From positions 69,440 through 133,439 of the forward strand of contig JAKUCV010002183.1 in assembly GCA_028386065.3 (NCBI GenBank): 64,000 nucleotides of DNA. The letters run 5' to 3'. This document shows, piece after piece, positions 55,075-64,000 of the stretch. A program made the translations under genes and the position numbers. Position 1 is the first letter of the stretch; every line of letters begins with the position of its first letter. Source of the stretch: Turnera subulata (Eukaryota; Streptophyta; Magnoliopsida; Malpighiales; Passifloraceae). The notes under the pieces are model-generated. The model made no database searches and was not told the origin of the DNA. It saw only the letters and a program-made list of their open reading frames with translations.

Positions 55075-56688
55075 TGTGAACACCCAAATTTGACCCATGA
55101 AGGTTCTATTGAAATTAGACTCCAAACATGTTTAAATCATAAGATTGATGAGTTAGTCTTGGGTTGAAGTATGGATGGGGTTTAAATTTTAATAGAATTT
55201 ATACTTTATAATAATTAATACTTTTATATGCCTAGCATCAATGAGACGATTTAATCGTAGGATATGTTAAGGACTAAATTGCTAAAATGTATTTTATCTT
55301 ATTAAATTTGGGCTTGTTTATTTATTGAACCCAATTATATTTATTCTTGGGTTGGAGATAAATGTAAGGGTCTGATTTAATAAGGTATGGACTTTTCTTC
55401 AGAGTTACACAGCCCATTAACACCTTGTTTGCAAACAAATTTAGCTCTAATTTTCGTGGAAAATCAGAGTTAAATCATTCCTTAATAGCAAGAATGTTTT
55501 TGGTATGATTTTGACTTAAAATGAGGAATCAATGTGTAATTAGTAAATTAGGAGATGATTGAGGGAAGTAGTAATCAAGAAAGCAGAGGATTGTGAGCAG
55601 TTTAGGGGTTAATTACGCGGTAGGATCAATCAGGGAGGAATTAGGGGAGAATCGGAACCGAAAAAGGAAAGAACGGGTGAAACGCGTAGGCGCGGGCGGT
55701 CATCTCGGGATGACCACCGGGCCTGGGTGGTTTTTCACCTATGACCGCACGGCCTGGCTGTCATCCATAGGATGACCGCCGGCCATGGCGGTCATGCATA
55801 CCCGGAAATGCATTTTCTCCCCGATTTCCGCCCGTAATCTGATTTTACTCGGTTTTGGCCCAGATTTATGGCTATTATCTTGATCATTAAGTTGGTCCAC
55901 GCCCCTAGGCTACCCAGAGCACTATAAAAAGGACCCCTCTCTCACATTTCTAGAGGGGACATTATATTACACGAACACTTTTCATAAAGCTTTGAAGCTT
56001 GGAGAAACTCTACCTCTCCAAGTTTGAGAAATAGTTCCATAGGCAAAACTCTGGTAGAATTTTGTGGGTAGCATCTTCCATTGAAGGCAGCAAAAGGGGA
56101 AAATCAAGAAGAACTCCAAGATTGAGTTGAGGAGTGGGAGGAAATTGTGTGGAAGGCACAACCCAAATCAAGGAGCTAGAGGAGGGCTACAAGAGGTAAT
56201 CCTAATCCCTTTTCATCTGGCCACTTATTGTTGAGATGTTGATGTTGATGATGATGTGATTGTCGTGATGCCATGTCGAGAACTACGTGGGCTTTGAACC
56301 CGGTCGCCGGGGTACGTAGGTGGTTTCTAGTGGTGGAAACTCAAGCACAATCTTCTTCTTCTCCCCTTTCTTTTTAATATCAGTTATTATATGTTTTGGT
56401 ACTCACACTTACACACTTGCAGAAGGCATACAAAATCCTTTAATTGCACAAAGTTTTGCCCCAACATGGATGGGTGCCTAACACCTTCCCATCCATGAAG
56501 AATCCCCGGGTCCAGCATCTTTGGTTCGCTATCCAGTAGCCTAAATGGAGTCACCTAAAAGGTTTTTCCCAAGTATTTGTCCCTTAATAAAATTTAGGTG
56601 GCGACTCCAAAGATGTTGGATGATGGTTATGAAGAAGGTGTAAGGGAAAGGTGAATAGGCCCAAGTGATTTTAGGTCGGGTATTCACA
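55075..56688 (+). mobile_element. Solo LTR, Tat/Ogre-like family, copy 2 (1614 bp)
   Basis: TGTGAACACCC to TATTCACA with perfect GTACC target duplication (55070-55074 and 56689-56693). Same family as 17076-18632, including the TATA region (CTATAAAAAGG near 55922) and GGGTGCCTAACACCTTCCC. It separates the transposase residues V-A-P-W-Y from H-K-Q-T-Y. Confidence 0.93.
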
Positions 56689-59600
56689 GTACCAGGGAGC
56701 AACATAGTCCTCAACCCTTTCCCTGTCACTCATTATCGCTGCAGCCGCATGGGGACATGGGATACCAGTCAGCTGCCATGATCGGCAGGTGCATTCCCTC
56801 TTTTTCTTGTCAACTACATGAAGGTTTTCTCCATCAGTCAGTTCATACATCCCACTGCCAATAGGTTGCACAAAGTAAGCCGTCCCTAAATCCCTACTTT
56901 TCTCCACCTCCCTGACAATCTTAGGTCCTAATTTGTCATTAAAAGACTTAACAAACCCTTGCCTTTCAGCAAGCCTTGTCATAAGCAGTCGTCTAATCTC
57001 TTCCAACATTGACACGATTGATTTGTATCGAGCTTCAATGATGAAAGCATTAAAAATCTCGCACATATTATTGTCAACAACATCAGACTTGCACCATGTT
57101 TTCTCAAATGCTCTACACCATTGCTTTGGATTGGCGTCCATAAAGTCCTTCTTGGCTTCCTCAGATATATCATCTAATTGACGAACCAATTTAGCCAATT
57201 CCTACGGTGTTGTGGCCTTCACACATTTCCAAAAATGCCTTTGCAGATCCTCCCCTCGGTTGGCTTTCCTCCACTTGGCAAAAATATGCCTAGCACATTT
57301 TCTATGTTCTACATAGGGGAGTAGGTCTGAAACAGCCCTCACGAGTCCCTGCAACATTTACCAAAAATACAGTAAGCAGCGTATATATAATAATACATCT
57401 TTGAAACTATTACAGTAGCAGTTTAAATCAGATATATTTGACCTTGTGTTGATCAGATACAAAGGTCCATCCATTCCCAAGACCCTGCGGTATGCGTAAA
57501 TCATGCATCAGCATCTGAAAGAACCACCTCCAATTATCTGTGTTCTCAACTTGTACCACTGCCCATGCTAAAGGGTACATCTGGTTGTTGGAATCTCTCC
57601 CAACAGCTGTAAGTAATTGTCCTCCTAAAGAACCTTTGAGGAAGCATCCATCAACACCAAGGATGCGCCTACAACCTTTTTTGAAACCGACCTTCAGGGC
57701 TCTAAAACATATGTAAATTCTCTTGAATACATGATTCCCGAAGTCATCCTCATTAGTATCCAGGGATATAGTGCTTCCAGGAATAGTGGTCTTCAAGGTC
57801 TGCACATAATCATGAAGCCTCTGGTACTCTCACTTCACATCATCTTTGTAATGAGCATCAATGGCCTCCTTAGTACGTCTTGCCATGGGCCATGTTGTTT
57901 GCACCTTGAACTTCTTCCTGGATGCTTCTGCAATCTGAGTAGGCCTCATACTCATGGAAGCAGTGCCGTATTTTTCCACCAAATAGCTGGATATGACCTT
58001 GTAGTTAACTCGGGTGTTACTGTTAGCGCTTCCACAGTCGTGTTTCTTGTTTATTCGCCTAATGAACCAGATCTTGTTGGTTTTGTGATACCTAACTTGT
58101 ACAAACTACCCGCAGTACTCTTCCTTGCACCTCCCACGCATCCTGTCGTTATCTATCTGCACCCACTTGATGTCTCTTCTCAGCATAATGCTCTCTTTAT
58201 CAAAAGCCTGCTTTGCCTCATTTCTATTCTTGAATATCATGCCCTCTTCAAAATGTGGAACCTTGTTTGTTGGGTTGAAGTAAATCCCAGATCTCTTCCT
58301 CCTACGGCCATTGTCCCTAGCATCTCCGATTCCATCAATGAAGCTTCCTTTACTTTCTGAAAACTCATGCTCCTCTTCTACCCATTTACCCTTTCTAAGT
58401 CGTGTTAATTCATCTTCGGCATCCGAAGCATCATTTCCTCCATTCCTTTCCTCTGGATCCTCGCCTAAGAAGATGTATATAATATCAGTCAAACGCAATA
58501 CATGACAGGCTTCAATAGCAAAACTGCCAACAATCACCACAACAAGAGTATATAAGATAAGGATGGTTTTACCTCTTCTAAGCGGTGTTCTAAGTGGTGT
58601 CAATTGACCCTCACTGCCATTCTCTTCATCATCTTACTGTGTACCATCCTGCCTATGATTTTCCCCTAGGCATGTAATGAAATGTCACAGCCAGCTTGCA
58701 TGTGAGAGTCATAAATAATAAGTATTAGATAGAAAATTACAACAACTATGTCACTTGCACCTTCATCTTCCCTCTGATGAACACCTTCCTCAGCAGCTTC
58801 AGCTGTTGCTTCGGCTGTAGGGCTGCTTTCCCTCCAACCTCTCTTTTTTCTACTTGCTCTTGCTATTTTTGAGATTGTTTCTATTACCTTTGCTCTACAC
58901 TGCTGCAATTCTTCATTTCCCTCTATCAAGTCATCAACACCAACCCAGTCATGGTCTACTTCCACACCGTTTTCTTCTTCCAAATCAGCTTCATGGTTCA
59001 CAGTATGCATATGACCATCCTCATGGTTTGGGACTTGAACATCACCAGCACCGCCAAAAGCCACGCTTTCTCTAATCTGCGCATCTCCATGCCCTAAATC
59101 ATAACCGAAATCCTCAATACCATCATGTCCAAGGTCTTTTTCTTCCAAAGCAACTGATTCTACTTGTTCTTCAAAGGCCGCTGCGACTGTGTCTTCTTCT
59201 TAGTCTTTAAAAGCACCTCTGTCTTCTTGCTCTTCCAAGGCAGTTATGTCTTCTTCATCTTCAAGAGTAGTTGTGTGAACCTGCTCTTCTTCAAAGGCAG
59301 CCTCATGCTCTTCGAAGGCACCTTCATGCTCTTCAAAAGCAGCTCTCTGTAGTTGCTCTTCAAACTCATCAAAGGCAGCTATGTCTTCTCCGGAAGCTGC
59401 TATGTCTTCATGCTCTTGAGGAGCAGCTGTGTGAAGTTGGTCTTCAAATTCATCAAAGGCAGTTATTTATTCTTCAGAAGATGCTCTGTCTTTATGGTCT
59501 TCAAGAGCAGTTGTGTGTAGTTGCTCTTCAAACTCCTCGTCTTCAAAAGAAGCTGTTTCTACTTAGTCTTCAAATGCCGTTGTGTCTTCATGGTTTTGGG

Positions 59601-60160
59601 CTTAGTTTAGTGGTTCCTCATCACCCACTTGTCTGCTACCCTCATTTATAGCTACGTCATTAACATCATCAACCAGACCAGCTACCTCAGCCCCATTAAT
59701 GACTTCACTTCGCCCACCAACAGCTTCCTCATCCTCATCATAATAACATGGAGGGACAGGGATGTTCCGTCTCCTACACACTTCCCTAGGGTGTTCTGCC
59801 CCCCAGCACGGGTGGTCCTCCTCCCTATGCTCTATATAGAAATCTGCACGATTGTACTTGGACAATAGGTCGAATAGTGGGCCCAAGTCCTGGTCACCTG
59901 TGATAAGTACGAGCTCCTCCTCAAGTAAATATCCTCTGCCCCTCCCCTTTCTTTTAAAAATTCTTTGGCACATGGTAGTACATGTTAGAGACATTTTTAT
60001 ACCTTAATTCCCCACACATAATAATAATACTATGGTAGAATATTTTGTCCATATCAGCTCTTTTCTCCCTCGGCCCAGCCGAATACTTAAGCCTCCTCCG
60101 GGTTCTAACGAATTCCCCACCAATATAAAACTGCAATCGCGCATGGTAATCATGCCCTAC

Positions 60161-61267
60161 CTGTTTCACAAAGACAATACAAACCACTACAGTCTCAACA
60201 ACCAATACAAACAAAAAACAATTGTTTGAATAATTGAAGCAGCCTGGACAACTACCAACACCATGCATATTAACGTATAAATAACCAATTACATAACCAA
60301 AAACCACATGCAGCAACGCCTTATCTGAATCCCTGATAATATATTCATTTGGAGTTTCTAAGTCGTGTGAACAATCCAAACAATCCAAAAGCAAAAATGA
60401 TATACTAAAAAACCAAAACCAAAACATTTGAATAATGTCTGCACCATGGACCACTACCAGACATCATGCATATTAACAAATAAAAAACACATGCAGCAAC
60501 AGCAACACCTTATCAATTCATAATATGTAAACAAATATAAATTCATTTAGAGTTTCTAAGTCGTGTGAACAATCAAAAAGCAAACGAAGATAATAAACAA
60601 CAACCAAAATCAAGCAGCATCACACAGTACTGGGAACAATGTGAACCACGAGTCAACGGGAAAAAGAAAAAGAAAAAGCAATATTTACCTCCTCGACAGT
60701 GACACCTCCTTCCATTCAACAAGCAGCAGAGATTCCCCAGCTGGATACAGCAGACCCTACACTACACAGACCTGTTCCCCCACCACCTTGACTTCCTTTG
60801 CTTGCTTTCGCAGACAAGACACTCAAAAACACCTCCTTTAGCCCCTCACAGTGCTGAACCACTACGTGAAGATGCGACAATTTGCTTCTTCCTTTCTTGC
60901 TTTCTAATTGTCTTTCTTATTCTTCCTTTTTCCTCCTTTTGCCTTTTTTTTTTTTTCTGTTCTAACATTTAGAATAAATTTAGCACCAACTCCTCATCTT
61001 CTTCTCTTCCCAGCTCGGAAGTTAGAAGACCAAAACGACATGGTATCGGTCAGTGGAATCCTCTCGTTCGATTGTAACGCCCAGACCCACCACGTCCAAA
61101 ACGGCAACATGGACATTGTATAGTGCGAAACGACACACACCCGCTACCATGCTTCCGCATTTCAATTGAAAGCGGCGACGTGTTGGATGGGCGGCAAAGT
61201 TCGCGCCAAAACGTGTCTTCCCATGGAAGTGGCCGACATGTGGGACCCACTGTCTCGTCATCTGCAC
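60161..61267. other. MULE 5' side: transposase upstream region
   Basis: On the minus strand an acceptor-like ACAG precedes the PB1-like exon at 60160, so an upstream first exon is expected between here and 61000 but was not identified. GAGTTTCTAAGTCGTGTGAACAATC is repeated near 60353 and 60550. 60900-60960 is pyrimidine-rich. Confidence 0.45.
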
Positions 61268-61774
61268 AGACGGAACAGAGAAGGAGAAAAACTAAATGAA
61301 GGGTTTTCTTTTAAAAAAGTCAAACCATTAATGTAAAACGGCAACCGACGACACGCATTGGGCGAGACGACGACTCGTTCTTCGTTGGGCTTGCGTTTTA
61401 ATTGAAACGACGCCGCCCGGTTGGGCGCCAAAATTCCCGCCCAAACACCGACGCAGCTGCAAGTGGCCGACACATGGGGTCCACCATCTTTTTGTTTAAC
61501 TTTACGTATTTGTAAGGTTACGTACGTGCCTAGCGATATTTCTTACAAGGAAATTCGGGATATACTTGAATTACGAAAAATGAACGCGGCTGACAGGAGG
61601 GGGCCCACTGGTGACACGTGTCGGATCCAGGTTGGCGAACCGGCACCAGCGGGTGAAAAGGACGGGTTTCTTGTATTTTGAACAGGTTGGGGGACGTCAA
61701 CGTTTATTTTTGAAAGAGTGGGACGGAAACATTGATTTCATTAAAGTTGGGGGACAATCTGCGCCTTTTAACCG
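61268..61774 (-). repeat. Right TIR of Mutator-like element
   Basis: Inverse of 50615-51140. The outer end GCGCCTTTTAACCG lies 177 bp before the F-box pseudogene. Confidence 0.93.
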
Positions 61775-61950
61775 TTTCTTCACAATCCCTTTTTTGTTCC
61801 TCAAATCTCACAATCGCAAGATTCTTTATCGTAGAATTCTAATTGTTCTATGATCCACTGCCAAAACCCTAACCCTAATCGTTCAATCGTGCATTGTTTT
61901 TGATTGGTTTGGTTTGTTTGTATTGCATGGTGTTGTTGGAATTGAATTAG

Positions 61951-63173
61951 ATGTGTCTCCACATCTTGCCGGAGGAGTTGGTTCTGGACATTTTGTGGAG
62001 GTTGCCGGTGAAGTCTGCTGTGCGATTTAGATGTGTCTCCACATCTTGGTGTACTCTCCTCTCAGACCCTCAAATTGTTTACAAGAATTTCCTTTTGCGT
62101 CGCAACAACATTGATGACAAGCAGTATCCATATATTCTGGTGAAACGCCGGGACGTCACAACCAAGGATTTCGTGTACTCGCTGGTGTCTCAATCGACTC
62201 TCGAGGTGGTATCCGAGACCAAACAAGTGCCGAACCCTATTGGCCTCGACTATGTCACCGACGCCGACGAAGGCTGCAGCGCCGCCCTCTTCACCGGGGG
62301 ATGTCGTGATGGTTTAATTTGTATGAGTTTGTATGACTCTGACGTGGAAGGGATTGTAGTGTGGAATCCTGCAACCACCGAGACAAAAGTGGTAACACTA
62401 CTTGAAGATATCGAAGATGAGGAGGAGTACAGCCCGACGCTGCGTGTTGGTTTTGGTTTTGACACTAAAACAAGTGATTACAAGACTGTGAGGGTTTTGC
62501 TCGACGAGGAATACCGTTCGGAAGTTCAGGTGTACAGCATGAAGAGTGGTTCCTGGAGGAGAAGAATAACTTTTCTAGCAGTTAACAATATTTGGCATCA
62601 TCATATGTTTTGTCCCGAGACCGAGACCAGATTCTATTCTCTGGCATATGATGAGGATGGAGGTTAATAATTGTATCAATTGATGTGGGCACCGAACAGT
62701 TCAACAAAGTGGCTATGCCTGATGATGTTAACAGCAGGAGGTGGAATGGGTGGCCAGCGTGTTTTATGTTGAATGACAAGTACATAGCCATGATCGTTTA
62801 TAATCCCCAAGAAGAAATAGGCGGCGGCAAATCCTTCGACACTTGCTTACTTGTTAGAGTAGATGGTGTCGTTTATAATCCCCAAGAAGAAATAGGCGGC
62901 GGCAAGTCCTTCGACATATGGGTTCTATTGGAAGATGGCGTGGAGGAGTCGTGGACTAAATTGTTCACCATTACAGGGCTTCCTGGAGTGGAAGTTCCTC
63001 TCGGTTTCTGAACTAATGGAGACTTATTCTTCGGAACATGCAGCGGGCATCTGCTTGTATACGATCTAGTTACACGAGAATTTAAGCAACTTGATCAAGT
63101 ATTTGGCCGACCAGATGAAGGCAGCTTCCAGATTGTACCTTACAGCATTTCTCATTGTAAGCTTACTCAATAA
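61951..63173 (+). pseudogene. F-box/FBA paralogue, frameshifted
   Basis: Close copy of the gene at 47857. The F-box (ILPEELVLDILWRLPVKSAV) and most of the FBA region are present. Lesions: a 1-nt loss near 62660 brings TAA at 62666; a TGA at 63009-63011 stands where the paralogue has AGA; and an in-frame 75-bp tandem duplication covers about 62796-62945 (the VYNPQEEIGGGKSFD unit twice). The N-terminus also differs: a copy of AGATGTGTCTCCACATCTT, native at 62028, replaces the normal start at 61949. After the TGA the paralogue's C-terminus is still legible to TAA at 63171. At most a 238-residue N-terminal fragment could be made. Confidence 0.9.
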
Positions 63174-64000
63174 TGATTGGGCTACATGTGCAGACTGCAG
63201 AGAGACATGACTCTCTCATGCTAAGATGCAATTAGGTTTGATCTCCGAGTCAAACTAATGGTACTTATAGTTTATCATAGCAGTGATGAAGTCATACAGA
63301 AGGCAGGTGCTCTTGGCCAATATACGTCTAAAAATATATGCTTTAGTTTCTTTCTTTGGCTGCTACATATTGCTCATTTATGCTTTTTCTTGCGCTAGAT
63401 AAGACTCATTTTTTTTTTTCTTTCTCTTAACAGAGAAAATTTGAGCATTAATTGTCTAGATTATATTAGCATGCGACCAATGTACATATAGAAATAGATT
63501 ATTGAGCACAAGTCCAATCTACTTTCGGTGCTGGAAAAATACTAGCTTGCGCGGTGTAAGCAATGCATTAATTGTATTGGATGAGAAGACTAAACATTGT
63601 TTGATGGTATTGAGCAAAAAGAAAAAAAAAAAATGATCTCTAGGAGTTGGAGTGGGTATCAATGCTTTGGCCTACTTGCACCAACATATCTCTAATCAGT
63701 CCTACTACTCTCTCCAAAGATGTGTTTTGATACTCACTCCACCTCCTAGAGATCAATTCTCAACGCAAATTGCAATAGAAATTGAAGAAAGCCATAACCT
63801 TCATTCCCTAAGCCATCCATTGACTGAATTGGAAGAATTGTTATCTCAGACAACCAACCATCTGCTGAATATCTGGTGAACTCAACGTTTTAATATTTTT
63901 GTTTTATTTTAGACACATGATCATGAATGATCAGTGTGCCTCTTGCAAAACTCAATATTTAACCTTCATACCAGTGTCCAAAATGGCAAACTCATCATCC
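63174..64000. other. 3' flank of F-box pseudogene
   Basis: 63174-63370 matches 49066-49270; 63570-63760 matches about 50390-50520; 63923-64000 matches 31755-31835. No gene found; a 75-codon ORF at 63652 has no domain. Confidence 0.55.

Larger units (their letters stand above)
52468..60160 (-). pseudogene. MULE transposase gene (multi-exon, decayed)
   Basis: Minus-strand order: PB1-like N-terminal domain (60160-59602, HARLQFYIGGEFVRTRRRLK), acidic Glu-rich repeats (59600-58745), MuDR DNA-binding domain (about 58270-58090, FEEGMIFKNRNEAKQAFDKE), MULE catalytic core, SWIM finger (ECTCRSWQLTGIPCPH, about 56745-56810), post-SWIM block (YINSYKCAINPVPGEMFW), CCHC knuckle (54680-54740), repeated basic exons and an RG-rich tail (52468-52562). 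DDE residues visible: Asp in LGVDGCFLKG (57641-57658), Asp in FVSDQHK (57443-57463), Glu in NMCEIFN (near 57060). Broken by stops (TAG at 57202, several in the acidic part), a frameshift at an A/T run near 59955 and the solo LTR at 55075-56688. It moved the element by DDE chemistry. Exon borders in the acidic part are uncertain. Confidence 0.87.
50615..61774 (-). mobile_element. Mutator-like element (MULE), 11.2 kb, with two convergent genes
   Basis: Terminal inverted repeats of about 0.5 kb bound the element (CGGTTAAAAGGCG at 50615; inverse ending GCGCCTTTTAACCG at 61774). Between them lie a multi-exon MULE transposase on the minus strand (about 60160 to 52468) and a GRF zinc-finger ORF on the plus strand (51281-51742), so the genes converge, as mudrA and mudrB do in maize MuDR. 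A Tat/Ogre-like solo LTR splits the transposase. Both genes carry stops. No clean 9-bp target duplication was found (flanks TTTTTCCA and TTTCTTCA are only similar). Confidence 0.88.

Noticed and set aside
50600..61790. A 9-bp target duplication for the Mutator element
   Set aside because: Flanks TTTTTCCA and TTTCTTCA are similar but not identical, and shifting the TIR edge did not give a clean match.

Overview
This is a plant nuclear genome window, from a eudicot judging by gene style: GT-AG introns, a plant mitochondrial-type neutral invertase, an F-box/FBA protein, and abundant LTR retrotransposons and Mutator elements. The species cannot be named from the sequence. Only three genes look intact: an alkaline/neutral invertase (minus strand, six coding exons, 25689-29463), a tandem BED zinc-finger gene (minus, 32229-32870) and an F-box/FBA gene (plus, 47857-49065). 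Most of the rest is nested and decayed transposable elements.

Layout. 1-9325: a Ty3 chromovirus (Tekay-like, element A) with LTRs of about 3.2 kb; its 5' LTR is cut by the window start. Its 3' LTR abuts position 9326, which is inside the 5' LTR of a Ty1/Copia element (9326-20895), so A is nested in the Copia LTR. The Copia element has gag-pol (10643-15489), then a second module: an array of palindromes, a TATA box and an extra ORF (16333-19220). That extra ORF is itself split by a Tat/Ogre-like solo LTR (17076-18632) with a perfect CCCCT target duplication. 20896-25688 is AT-rich DNA with MITE-like pieces and one decayed, unidentified ORF. 25689-33700 holds the invertase and BED genes. 33597-45517 is a tandemly duplicated block around a second, degenerate Ty3 element (B). 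Its LTR is split by a compact minus-strand Ty3 element (E, 34970-38965, 1011-bp LTRs, GGCAG target duplication), and a 5S rRNA-derived fragment lies in its pol region. 46492-47237 is a fold-back element and 47602-47702 an (AT)n microsatellite just upstream of the F-box gene. 50615-61774 is an 11.2-kb Mutator-like element with terminal inverted repeats of about 0.5 kb. It carries a multi-exon transposase gene on the minus strand and, convergent to it, a GRF zinc-finger/coiled-coil/transmembrane ORF. A second Tat/Ogre-like solo LTR (55075-56688, GTACC target duplication) splits the transposase. 61951-63173 is a broken F-box paralogue.

Most striking signal. The Copia element carries 47 copies of the 12-bp palindrome AACATCGATGTT and close variants, in three arrays (both LTR U3 regions and one internal array). 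Within the LTRs the copies are paired at exactly 21 bp, two helical turns, and the pairs recur about every 73 bp. Every array is followed about 85-100 bp later by a TATA box. Matches to the plant mitosis-specific activator (MSA) motif lie between or beside the pairs. The internal array sits just in front of the extra ORF, as if the LTR promoter had been duplicated to give that ORF its own promoter. Most premature stops in A, the Copia element and the Mutator element fit C-to-T decay of CAG, CAA, CGA or TGG codons, as expected for methylated, silenced repeats.
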